Below, piece after piece: positions 55,527 through 63,953 of a stretch of DNA of 64,000 nt. The first letter of the stretch is position 1. Every line of letters starts with the position of its first letter. Source of the stretch: Cyanomargarita calcarea GSE-NOS-MK-12-04C (GTDB lineage: Bacteria > Cyanobacteriota > Cyanobacteriia > Cyanobacteriales > Nostocaceae); the NCBI GenBank assembly GCA_019359595.1, contig JAHHGZ010000024.1:62001-126000 (forward strand), given 5' to 3'. The translations under genes and the position numbers were made by a program. Under the pieces are notes generated by a model. The model made no database searches, was not told the origin of the DNA, and saw only the letters and a list, made by a program, of their open reading frames with translations.

Positions 55527-56609
55527 TTAGACTTGTACTTTGATGGGCAAGCTTAAACCGATACCGCTACGATAAATTTTGTGCGCTTTAAATTCCTTGG
55601 GTGTAACATTGGCTAACTTTCCCTGTGGTTCAGTTGGAAAGACCGAACCTTCTGCAAACATTCGTATCATCTTGCGACGAATATTTCCATCAGAAAACCA
55701 TCCACCCCGTTCTTGGATTTCGTAGCTGCTGTGAGAATTATCTATAATTAATTGTTTAAGGATAGATTTATCGTCATCCCAAAATAAACTAATCAAGCAT
55801 TGATAAGCCGATTTATCTAAGGGTTTAACGACTTCCTCCCAAGTAGGGGAAACATCCTTTAAATCCAACCATTCGGCTTGAAATAGTCCTGCACCACTTG
55901 AACGCTCTCCTCCTATCCCTTGTTCCCCCAATAAATCTAGTGCTGCTTTTAAGCCATTGATAAGCTCTTGATTCTCATCCTCGAAATATACCAAGAAATA
56001 CAGCCCAGATAAGCTTTTAATATCATTACCATTTGCTTCCCAATCAAACTGTACGTATCCCGTGTGGTAAAAATTGGTGGCTCTGGTTATTCTATCTATG
56101 GCAACTTTTGGCAGTTTGTGATTTTTGAATGCTTCTTTGTAATCAAACGTACCTGCATCTTTGAGTTTACCTGTAGTACTACCTTTAGTTTTATCCGTCA
56201 ATTCTTCCGCATCTTCTTGGGTAAATCCTTCTTTTTGATACCAGCACTGCCAAATATCAAGCGGTAAGTAATTGAGGGATTTATAGGTTTTAAAGAACGC
56301 TAAATCATCACCATGTGGGTAGTTAATTGGGAATTTTAGGGGACGAGGAAGGTAGAAAACTGTGTTATTTTTGCTTTCACGATAGATAAAAGTCGAACTT
56401 ATCCGCATTGGGGGTATAGGTTGAAGAAACTTTTCTAATAATTCTTCAACTGCATTCTTCTGAAATAATTGCGCGTAATTACTCACCCAAGCACTAAATA
56501 AAGTATCCGAACGTACTCGCTCTTTCGACTCTTCCATACCGATACCCAACTCCCCAAAATGGACGCTCGATCGTCCAAAATTGAGCTTAACTAGCTGCCA
56601 TTTGCCCAT
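55527..56609 (-). CDS. csm4: Type III-A RAMP protein Csm4
   Basis: This 360-residue protein opens WQLVKLNFGRSSVHFGELGI and contains RVRSDTLFSAWVSNYAQLF, both typical of Csm4, and the Gly-rich loop GEQGIGGERSSGAGLFQAEW near residue 240. Csm4 binds the crRNA 5' handle and holds Cas10. It starts two bases after the csm3 stop, indicating coupling. Confidence 0.95.
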   Translation of the reverse strand: MGKWQLVKLNFGRSSVHFGELGIGMEESKERVRSDTLFSAWVSNYAQLFQKNAVEELLEKFLQPIPPMRISSTFIYRESKNNTVFYLPRPLKFPINYPHGDDLAFFKTYKSLNYLPLDIWQCWYQKEGFTQEDAEELTDKTKGSTTGKLKDAGTFDYKEAFKNHKLPKVAIDRITRATNFYHTGYVQFDWEANGNDIKSLSGLYFLVYFEDENQELINGLKAALDLLGEQGIGGERSSGAGLFQAEWLDLKDVSPTWEEVVKPLDKSAYQCLISLFWDDDKSILKQLIIDNSHSSYEIQERGGWFSDGNIRRKMIRMFAEGSVFPTEPQGKLANVTPKEFKAHKIYRSGIGLSLPIKVQV

Positions 56610-56611
56610 AT

Positions 56612-57649
56612 TTAGCTTCCTGGTAATCGTCGTTGGATATTTTCGCTTAACCCGCTAAAGTTATCTAAAAGTTCTTGGATATTATTAGCAGATGGAATTT
56701 CTTCTATCTCCGAAGCACTGTTAGGAGTATTAGTAATTCGACGGTAATGCTCCAAATCTCGGTAAAAGAAATTGAATTTTTTAAATTCAACCTTGCCATA
56801 ACCTCTAGAACCGTGACCCCCTAAAGCATCGTCTTCAAGGATTGCTAGAGCGATCGCAATATTTTCCAAATCTTTGATAGCTTGTTCGGCATTCTCGACG
56901 GTGTAGACAAGTTCAAACTCAAATATTGAACCTGCGGGAACCCGCTCAAATTGGCGAGGATTAGCTGCTGCGGTAACGCGATCGATACCGTTTTCAAACT
57001 TCCACTCGGTCATAAATAGACCCGTGTCTACTTTTTTGAGTTGTTCGGCTGATTGGGGTGATAAATGGGAGTCACGGACAATTAAACGTGCAGGACAGTT
57101 GCGTCCCTTGGCTTTGATGTATTCCTCAACCGTTTCCCCTGCGTTTAATTGACTGCTGGCATTTTCAACAAACCTACCCGTGCGACCACCACTAGCCCAA
57201 GCAATATATCGACGTTGAGTATTTTGAACGCGCTCCAACCCTTGGGATGCCACTATATTTGTATCTATCCAACAATTATTACCTCCTGTAGAACCAAATA
57301 ACCGGGAAACAGGACAGGTAGATGCTCCTTCGTAACGAATTAAAAGTCCACTAGTTTCAGTAAATCCATCAGCTAAATCATCACTTTCGTAGCGATAGGT
57401 ATTGCTACCACTGGGACGATTGAGGGGTTTATTCGTTAATCTTTCTACAATTGAACGCATTTTACCCTTGATAGAAGAACCAGGAAGGTAGGGATACTGA
57501 GTTAAAGGGTCACGAATAACTGGTTTATCGAGTCCCCCAATATCAAGGTTTTCACCACCACCACCAATATGCAATCCCGTTTTAACTTCAATTTGGCTTT
57601 TTAGGATAAATTTACCAAGTAAAGGTTTTTGTTCTAATGATGCAGGCAT
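56612..57649 (-). CDS. csm3: Type III-A RAMP protein Csm3
   Basis: This 345-residue protein has the backbone RAMP motif GLHIGGGGENLDIGGLDKPV and RDPLTQYPYLPGSSIKGKMR. The Asp in GGLDKP (residue 41) corresponds to the residue that cleaves target RNA at 6-nt intervals in other Csm3 proteins. The protein is longer than the usual 210-250 residues because of an insertion in the middle and a C-terminal tail. It starts two bases after csm2. Confidence 0.95.
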   Translation of the reverse strand: MPASLEQKPLLGKFILKSQIEVKTGLHIGGGGENLDIGGLDKPVIRDPLTQYPYLPGSSIKGKMRSIVERLTNKPLNRPSGSNTYRYESDDLADGFTETSGLLIRYEGASTCPVSRLFGSTGGNNCWIDTNIVASQGLERVQNTQRRYIAWASGGRTGRFVENASSQLNAGETVEEYIKAKGRNCPARLIVRDSHLSPQSAEQLKKVDTGLFMTEWKFENGIDRVTAAANPRQFERVPAGSIFEFELVYTVENAEQAIKDLENIAIALAILEDDALGGHGSRGYGKVEFKKFNFFYRDLEHYRRITNTPNSASEIEEIPSANNIQELLDNFSGLSENIQRRLPGS

Positions 57650-57651
57650 AA

Positions 57652-58224
57652 TTATTTTCCACCTTCGGCTTTGTGATAGGCAATAATTGATTCGATTAAT
57701 TGAACAAGACGTTCAAAATCTTTTGTACTTTCGACTTTATCAATTGCTACTGAAATTACTTCTTCTAAAGGTTTTGCAGAACGCTGACGGGCTGCTGCAT
57801 AAGCAAGTTTTGGTTTGAGAAGTACGACATCAGCCTCTATTTTGTCAAAAATCAATTTGTCTTTATCATCATCAGCTTTCTTTTGGATATCTTTGAGCTT
57901 AATATTCAAATCCTCTTCCAAGATATTTTGAATTTGCCTAATTGTATCTTTTTGTTTTTCCGCTTTTTTTTGGATATTTTCTAGTTCTTCTTGCAGATTG
58001 TTATCTTCATTTTGTTGTGCAAGTAAAGCTTTAATTTGATTAATCGCATCTAAGAATTTGCGAACTTGGTTAGTTTCCAAACGCTGTTGTTTGAGATAGG
58101 GACCAAATTTTTCTGCCTGCTTAACCAAGTCGCGGATGGGATAGGTTTTCAGCCCATCTTTTAATCCTGTGATAGTTGTAATTATTTGGTCAACAATTGG
58201 TTTTTGGCTATTTATTTCTGGCAT
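57652..58224 (-). CDS. csm2: Type III-A small subunit Csm2
   Basis: This 190-residue helical protein has the Csm2 pattern at the N-terminus (FGPYLKQQRLETNQVRKFLD) and C-terminus (LLKPKLAYAAARQRSAKPLE). Between these lies a coiled-coil insertion rich in Lys, Glu and Gln (about residues 70-125), so it is longer than the usual 130-150 residues. Csm2 lines the target RNA. It lies three bases after cas10. Confidence 0.93.
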   Translation of the reverse strand: MPEINSQKPIVDQIITTITGLKDGLKTYPIRDLVKQAEKFGPYLKQQRLETNQVRKFLDAINQIKALLAQQNEDNNLQEELENIQKKAEKQKDTIRQIQNILEEDLNIKLKDIQKKADDDKDKLIFDKIEADVVLLKPKLAYAAARQRSAKPLEEVISVAIDKVESTKDFERLVQLIESIIAYHKAEGGK

Positions 58225-58227
58225 CTT

Positions 58228-60606
58228 TTAAGATTTACGATTTAGTAATTCAATCCAAGTTGCGATCGCTCGAAAATAGGGAGCATTATATGGGTTTTTT
58301 AAGGAAGTGCGAAAATCATCATCCTTTAATACTTCTTGCGGTAGTCTTGCTAATGTATAAGCTATTTTAGGAAGGTGTAAATAATAACGTGTTTCAATTG
58401 CATCATTAAATTTTTTCTCTTCGATTTTCTTTAAAGCTTGCTCTTGAACTTGTGCAGTAATTAATAAATTCCTCACAAAATTACGCGAAACGTCTGTTCC
58501 AATATCCTTTTGCTCTAATCTCTCAACAAAAGGTAATATACCCCAAATTGGTGGGTTATCTTCTTGTTGAAGATAGCCAATAATTTTTTGCTGTACTTCA
58601 TCTTTTTCATCTAAATGATTAAGATTTTTTCCTTCAATTCCTAGCCATTCATCCCATTTAAATACTTGGTTGAATAATCCTAAACTATCACGTCCATTGT
58701 TTTTAGCTTTCCCTTCCGCTTCTCCCGATTCCTCGGCTGCTTGATAAAGGGGAAATTTCGGTTCAGCAATGCTAACCCCTGCTGAAAGGGTAATATCGGG
58801 ATGATGTCCTGTATAGGCACGAAAGCATTGGTAAATATCGAAGGAAAAATCAACAACTTCATTCCAAGCACCACTAACAAATAAATCGTCTCCCCCTGCG
58901 TAAATGAAAAGTATATTTTTACCCTTATGTTCAGATAAGTTTTCGTTTGTACTATTGCTAAGTAATTTTTGAATATTTCCAGGAATATTATTATCACGAT
59001 TAGCAGCTAGGCTATTGAGATAAACTTTGAAAAAATAACTCATTTGCCGCGATAATCCAGCTAATCTTGCTAATGTTTGATTACCCCTCAAACCCTTAGC
59101 AAATATTTGTCCCAATCTATCAACATCCATTCGTAAATAACCGACTCGCTTAATACCTTGAGAAATATCTGCCATTTCCTCAGCACGCATAAAACCGTTT
59201 TCGTCAGTTTTTTGCATTTGCTTGCCATAATTGCCAAGTAGCATCGGTATGCAATTACGGAACTTGTAATACTTTAAATCCCAATTATTGACTAATAAAA
59301 CAGTGTCATTATCAGAAATTGTTTGCTTCAATCTATCAAATTTATCTTGCTTCCGATAATCGAAATCGACTAACTTGTAATAAACATTTATTTCACTAAG
59401 TCCCTCGCTTGCAGGTAGTTGAAACCAAAGCTTATCTTCCTCATCTCCCTGCTTACCTATCACCTTTTGTGGTTGCGAACGCACAATAGCATCAACACGA
59501 AACAGCTTTCCTCCCAATCCAAACATGGTACGACAAGTACTACACGCCATTGCCGAACCCGGTTCATCTTTATTCAACAGTTCTAGTTTTTCCTCGTCAT
59601 CCCGATGGCACACTTGACAAGGTGTATGGGCATAATATGGTTCCGTTAATTTGATAATTTCCTCAATCCGATCGCCAAATTTACGTGCTTTATAAACTGC
59701 AAGTTTTTTGGTAGCTTCCGACCAATGTTTGCTAAACTCAGCATTACCGATATCTGCAACAGGAAATTCTTTTGAACTATCGAGAGCAAGATAAATTTTT
59801 CCTTGGAATTTATCTAACAACCATTGGTTAAACTGCAATCTTACTTTTGTTGCAGTCGTTTTTGTCTCCTTACTACCTGGAGCAAGTATATATATATTAC
59901 CCCCACCTGCATATATAACATTGGTGCGAGGAAGCTTTAAGTGTGTCAAAAGTTGGGCTACAACTTCTTCTGTAACTAATTCTAAATAAAAGCTGCGTGC
60001 CCGTAATGATTTCAGCGCACCATCGGAAGATATGGTATAGATAAAATTTTGAATTCCCGATAAGTCCCCAGCAACGATGCTCAGTTGGGCTGTTTTTGGG
60101 TCATTTGTATTTACTATTGAAGCTGCAACTGCTGCTGTTGTTCTTGCCTTATCAACTAATGCCACATTCTCTTCACCGTAGCTAATGAATGAGCCAAATT
60201 TTTCGATAATTAAAGTTAGTAGTGACAGATTTTCCCAATCGTTGGGACTATCTTTGAGAAAACCAATTTCTTCACGAATTTGCTTCTTTAAATCCTCCAT
60301 CCCTTCTGGCTTCTGGGTTGTAGGATAGGGAATTATAGGATCGGACTTAGCGATCGCATTCGGTTGCCAAAAATATTCTTTATTTTGACCGTGGCTTAAA
60401 TTTACCGAGTCGAACAACACCCGCAAAACTTTTGGTTTATCGTCATCAGGCCATTTTAAATATTTTTTGGCTTCTTGAATCGCAAGCGAATCATTAGGTC
60501 TAGCTAGCCCATCAATCTGCAAACCAGCCCAAATCGCTAAGTCCCACACAGCTTGCTGGATAACCCATAATGCTTCTTGATGTGACGGAATTGGCGAACT
60601 TGTCAT
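58228..60606 (-). CDS. cas10: Cas10 (Csm1), HD-less with intact GGDD cyclase motif
   Basis: This 792-residue large subunit has two palm domains: the first carries AGDLSGIQNFIYTISSDGAL (about 179-198), the second RMDVDRLGQIF and GGDDLF (571-576), the cyclic oligoadenylate synthase site. A four-Cys zinc motif lies at C330/C333/C355/C358. The N-terminus shows no His-Asp pair, and DKARTTAAVAASI (152-164) has Lys where HD-containing relatives have His, so the single-stranded DNase is probably absent. It initiates signalling when target RNA is bound. It follows the csx3 gene by 61 bp. Confidence 0.96.
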   Translation of the reverse strand: MTSSPIPSHQEALWVIQQAVWDLAIWAGLQIDGLARPNDSLAIQEAKKYLKWPDDDKPKVLRVLFDSVNLSHGQNKEYFWQPNAIAKSDPIIPYPTTQKPEGMEDLKKQIREEIGFLKDSPNDWENLSLLTLIIEKFGSFISYGEENVALVDKARTTAAVAASIVNTNDPKTAQLSIVAGDLSGIQNFIYTISSDGALKSLRARSFYLELVTEEVVAQLLTHLKLPRTNVIYAGGGNIYILAPGSKETKTTATKVRLQFNQWLLDKFQGKIYLALDSSKEFPVADIGNAEFSKHWSEATKKLAVYKARKFGDRIEEIIKLTEPYYAHTPCQVCHRDDEEKLELLNKDEPGSAMACSTCRTMFGLGGKLFRVDAIVRSQPQKVIGKQGDEEDKLWFQLPASEGLSEINVYYKLVDFDYRKQDKFDRLKQTISDNDTVLLVNNWDLKYYKFRNCIPMLLGNYGKQMQKTDENGFMRAEEMADISQGIKRVGYLRMDVDRLGQIFAKGLRGNQTLARLAGLSRQMSYFFKVYLNSLAANRDNNIPGNIQKLLSNSTNENLSEHKGKNILFIYAGGDDLFVSGAWNEVVDFSFDIYQCFRAYTGHHPDITLSAGVSIAEPKFPLYQAAEESGEAEGKAKNNGRDSLGLFNQVFKWDEWLGIEGKNLNHLDEKDEVQQKIIGYLQQEDNPPIWGILPFVERLEQKDIGTDVSRNFVRNLLITAQVQEQALKKIEEKKFNDAIETRYYLHLPKIAYTLARLPQEVLKDDDFRTSLKNPYNAPYFRAIATWIELLNRKS

Positions 60607-60667
60607 AATGAAAAACGACTAGATATGGTTATTATCAAGCGTAATTTAGCTTTTCTGAGAAGAATAA

Positions 60668-61621
60668 CTATTTATTTAATGTAAAAATTGATTTAATTTG
60701 ATTAAGTAATATTTCGGAAACCTGCCGGACTTCTCCCCGAATCCAGGGGCCACTTGTTACCTCCAAGTAGGGTTTGGTTTGATGAACAGTTTCCACTTCT
60801 TGCAAACTGCTGTGAATGACTGCAACGGGTATTAAATTTCCGCGATCGCGGCAAAATTCATGCCAAGCATTAATCGCTTCTGGCTTGGAACTAATAATTA
60901 AGTAATGACTGCAAGCTTCCAGAAGTGGTAATTTTTCCGGCTGCACCATCCCACCCACATCGACAATTACCAGCGACTTTTGCATTCGCAATTTGAGAAT
61001 TGCTTGAGCATGGTAGGGAAAAAATCTTTCAGTTAAAGCACCTCTGTTGTTGGCTTTAAATTGCTCAATCTCATCATCAGTTGTATTTTTTGCTAACTCT
61101 AACACGTAATTACCTTCCCCATCCCAATGGGCACGTTGCAAGTAAATATCAGGATGATTCGGCAATAGTGCTTGAAATGAAGCGTGAGAAAACACACTTT
61201 TACCGCTATCCGGGGGACCCACCACCATCAAAGCAGGCGATAATTTATCTTCTGCTGATGTTTGATTTATCAATTTGCGTCCATTGGCAGGATGAATAGA
61301 AATAACCTGTCCAACACTAACTTGACGCGAATTTGTTGACACAATTACCGTCCCCAAGCGGGGGTCATAACAACCAACCCAGGCTGTAGGATAGAGAACG
61401 CTGGTTAAATAGGCAAACAGCCAAACCGGAGCCCGACCGGAAATTACCACACCCTCAGCAGTATCAATACCTGCTGGTAGCTGCAAATCGACTAAATCTT
61501 GCGGTTCGATTAGGCGATCGCTCGCGGTCAATTCCACCTGCAATACTTGATAAGTCAATCCTCGATCGGTTTGGCTACTACTCAGTTGCAAGTGTAATGC
61601 TTTTGGCGGGAATTCGCGCAT
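60668..61621 (-). CDS. csx3: Csx3-AAA fusion protein (possible ring nuclease with altered active site)
   Basis: This 317-residue protein has an N-terminal Csx3 domain (residues 1-110: GVVISGRAPVWLFAYLTSV, GCYDPRLGTVIV) and a P-loop NTPase with Walker A VVGPPDSGKS (133-142) and SLVIVDVGG. Csx3 alone degrades cyclic tetra-adenylate through His60 and Asp69 of the archaeal protein; aligning on the DPRLG motif puts Tyr77 at the His position and keeps Asp86. Csx3-AAA fusions are known in cyanobacteria. It is the first gene of the operon, so it may damp the signal or, with the His missing, act as a sensor. Confidence 0.93.
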   Translation of the reverse strand: MREFPPKALHLQLSSSQTDRGLTYQVLQVELTASDRLIEPQDLVDLQLPAGIDTAEGVVISGRAPVWLFAYLTSVLYPTAWVGCYDPRLGTVIVSTNSRQVSVGQVISIHPANGRKLINQTSAEDKLSPALMVVGPPDSGKSVFSHASFQALLPNHPDIYLQRAHWDGEGNYVLELAKNTTDDEIEQFKANNRGALTERFFPYHAQAILKLRMQKSLVIVDVGGMVQPEKLPLLEACSHYLIISSKPEAINAWHEFCRDRGNLIPVAVIHSSLQEVETVHQTKPYLEVTSGPWIRGEVRQVSEILLNQIKSIFTLNK

Positions 61622-61941
61622 ACTTACGTATAGTATTTTACTCTGCCATTATGACATCTTAAGATAGAAGAGGGGTTTTCTATTAAGAAATGTATTGGCT
61701 AGATTCTTGATGTGGTGGTGATTTGATACTATAGACTTTGAAAAGTGTATCGAGAAATCGACACCACTCACCCGAACCTCGAAAACCCTATAACTTCGTT
61801 AACTGGTGTCGATGCCTTATGCAGTAACCTTTACAGGCTGCAAAATTGAGGATTTTGGGAGATTCTCTTGCCCATTTTTCGAGTGGTGTCGATTAGGGGG
61901 TCTGAAAGCCCCTTTCTGTAAGGGTTCCAGATGTGAACTCT
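61622..61941 (+). promoter_or_regulatory. CRISPR leader and divergent promoter region
   Basis: This non-coding stretch precedes the first repeat. It has three copies of TGGTGTCGAT or its complement: ATCGACACCA within AATCGACACCACTC (61756-61769), TGGTGTCGAT (61804-61813) and within GAGTGGTGTCGATT (61881-61894); the first and last form a perfect 14-bp inverted pair. They are candidate binding sites for the WYL-type regulator encoded on the other side of the array. The last 30 bp before the array hold a short hairpin-like GGGTCTGAAAGCCC / AAGGGTTCC region. Confidence 0.65.
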
Positions 61942-62118
61942 CTTTCCAAACCACTTCCCCTCACCGGGGACGAAAGCAAAAAGGAAATTAGCGTTTATTT
62001 ACGCTTTCTCCCTTCTTTCCAAACCACTTCCCCTCACCGGGGACGAAAGCGCACTATCTTCATAGTGCTAAATACGGGGGGGCTTTCCAAACCACTTCCC
62101 CTCACCGGGGACGAAAGC
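61942..62118 (+). CRISPR. Small CRISPR array, three 36-bp repeats and two spacers
   Basis: Repeats at 61942-61977, 62015-62050 and 62083-62118 are identical (begin CTTTCCAAACCACTTCCCCT, end CACCGGGGACGAAAGC). The inside can form a TCCCC/GGGGA stem and CTTTC/GAAAG outer pairs; the 3' end would give a crRNA handle like ACGAAAGC. Spacers are 37 bp (61978-62014) and 32 bp (62051-62082). Orientation is plus, with the leader to the left. It lies just upstream of the type III-A operon, so the two belong together. Confidence 0.95.
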
Positions 62119-62281
62119 TCAACCATTCACATCTAAATCAGCAAACACTGACGAAAAAGGTGAGCAGACAGAAAATTTCTACCCATCACCAACGCAAAGC
62201 CACCAATTGATGTAAAACTTAAACCAGCAAACACTTATCAAAACAATAATTCACTGATAACTGTTTACTGATAACTGAAAC

Positions 62282-63811
62282 ATGAATGGCAGTTTTCCCT
62301 ACCCACCCACACCCCAAATATTGCAATGGTTAGCAGCAGGACAACTAGCCAATCGGTTCATGCGTTCCATCCGCTTGTGGGTATTGTTAAACAAGCTGTA
62401 TGCGAATAACTGGGCTGAATCCTTACCCCAAGCATTTACCTATTCCCAACTACGCGATTCTCTGAAGGAGACGCTACGCGAACGCCTTTTTTCCCATCAC
62501 CACCCCAAAAGCGAAAAGCTGAGTGCAGATGAAATTACCACCAGTTGCGGTGACAGAAATTGTCTTTGCCATCAAACATTGAACGATATTATATTTGCTG
62601 GAGACTTCCAACTCGATAAACAACAATGGCAGCTAGAAATTTCCCAAATGACGGGATTCTGTGACAACGAGATTCAACAATTGCTATACGAGTATCCCTT
62701 TGCTACCGTACATCGTTCGATCCGCGATGACCTCAAGCAGCTTGTATCTTTAGGATGGTTGCAAGGAATAGCTAAAGGCAAATACCAATGTTTAGCCAGA
62801 GAACATCTACCTGTACCATTGAATCAGACAATTTTGTCGGAAGAAGGACAACCTAAGACCTATTTCAGGCTATCAGAACTGGAGTTGTCACATTCAAATC
62901 TCTCCCATCTCAACCTTTCTCAAACTTGGGAATTACTACGGGCATTAGAATCGATTGCTTTTGTCCAGCCAAATTTATCCATAATTATTAACACCCTTTG
63001 GAAGCAGATCGGCGATCGCTCCCCAAGATCACTATTACTAGAAAACGAACCACAACAACGAATATTCCTGCACCTCGACTACATCATTTCTAGCTCCATG
63101 CAGGATAGAGTCGATACTTACCAAGAACAACTAGAAAGCTTGTGGCACAAACCACCGGGAGGTATAGTACAGTTCGATTATTGGGTAGCAGCCACAGAAG
63201 ATCAAGCCCAAGTCACAGTCTATCCGGTATGCTTGCACTACCTGCGTCGTGCCAAATATCTCAGCGCTTACGGTATCGACCCTAATGGCAATCTTGCTTG
63301 GCATAACTACCGTCTCGATCGCATTGCCTCAGAACATCTCAAAGTTCTCGCTTGGGGCGACCCTTCTCTACCCAAAACCTTGAAAGATATGTGGCACGCT
63401 GGAGAATTACCCACTCCCGAATATATCAGCAAAGAACTAGAAATAGCTTGGGGATTTAACTTTTATTTACCCAAAGAATTGCTGATTCTCCGCTTTCCCC
63501 GCCACTTCGCCAAATGGTATATCGATAATACCTTTCGTCATCAGACTTTTCGTGCAGTTCCACACCAAGAATTAGCAAAAATTGCCACTAAAGATATTGT
63601 TAGCAAAAAAGAGCGGCAACACATACTAGAAATTATCAAAAAACGTTCTCCCGAAGATGCTTACTATACAGCCTGGGTACGAACGGGGGATATCAACGTC
63701 TTGATGCGTTTGCGCGATTGGCGACCGAATGGGGAAGTCATTGCACCAATATCGATCCGAGAACAATTAGCTTTAGAAGCAGCACGCGAGTTGGCGAATT
63801 ACGATGATTGA
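62282..63811 (+). CDS. TIGR03985-type CRISPR-associated WYL-domain regulator
   Basis: This 509-residue protein starts at ATG (MNGSFPYPPTPQILQWLAAG) and has a Cys/His cluster (CGDRNCLCH, about 89-97), a winged-helix-like part (residues 125-175) and a WYL-type domain (about 300-350: IVQFDYWVAATEDQAQVTVY, CLHYLRRAKYLSAYG). I recognise the TIGR03985 family that accompanies CRISPR loci in cyanobacteria. WYL proteins are ligand-sensing regulators, and one controls a CRISPR system in Synechocystis. A repeat-derived insertion (KETLRERL, from 62465) lies in the N-terminal region. It is likely a repressor or activator of the array or operon. Confidence 0.9.
   Translation: MNGSFPYPPTPQILQWLAAGQLANRFMRSIRLWVLLNKLYANNWAESLPQAFTYSQLRDSLKETLRERLFSHHHPKSEKLSADEITTSCGDRNCLCHQTLNDIIFAGDFQLDKQQWQLEISQMTGFCDNEIQQLLYEYPFATVHRSIRDDLKQLVSLGWLQGIAKGKYQCLAREHLPVPLNQTILSEEGQPKTYFRLSELELSHSNLSHLNLSQTWELLRALESIAFVQPNLSIIINTLWKQIGDRSPRSLLLENEPQQRIFLHLDYIISSSMQDRVDTYQEQLESLWHKPPGGIVQFDYWVAATEDQAQVTVYPVCLHYLRRAKYLSAYGIDPNGNLAWHNYRLDRIASEHLKVLAWGDPSLPKTLKDMWHAGELPTPEYISKELEIAWGFNFYLPKELLILRFPRHFAKWYIDNTFRHQTFRAVPHQELAKIATKDIVSKKERQHILEIIKKRSPEDAYYTAWVRTGDINVLMRLRDWRPNGEVIAPISIREQLALEAARELANYDD
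62465..62488 (+). repeat. Small dispersed repeat inserted in coding sequence
   Basis: AAGGAGACGCTACGCGAACG and four further bases code for KETLRERL within the WYL regulator. The motif GACGCT(A/G)CGCGAACG also appears in both MITE cores (near 49352 and 50963). Such very small mobile repeats are reported from Nostoc genomes; a 24-bp insertion keeps frame. Confidence 0.6.
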
Positions 63812-63906
63812 TTGCTAATATCCAATGAGTCAAGCAAAAATTACACAAGCTCAAAAAATACTCCGGAAAATAGAGGGTTGTTTACTGCCTAAGTTTGAAT
63901 TTTCTT

Positions 63907-63925
63907 GCCCCCCAGAATTGGGGGC
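63907..63925. terminator. Hairpin between convergent genes
   Basis: GCCCCC and GGGGGC arms around a short AT-rich loop, about 95 bp after the regulator gene. The sequence is of a dispersed repeat type as well. Confidence 0.45.
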
Positions 63926-63953
63926 AGGGGGGCTTCATCACTGAAGTTAAATA

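Noticed and set aside
60668-61621. Reading the Csx3-AAA protein as a plain kinase or cobalamin-type P-loop protein
   Set aside because: The N-terminal GR-P-WL and DPRLG motifs and the CRISPR operon position identify Csx3.
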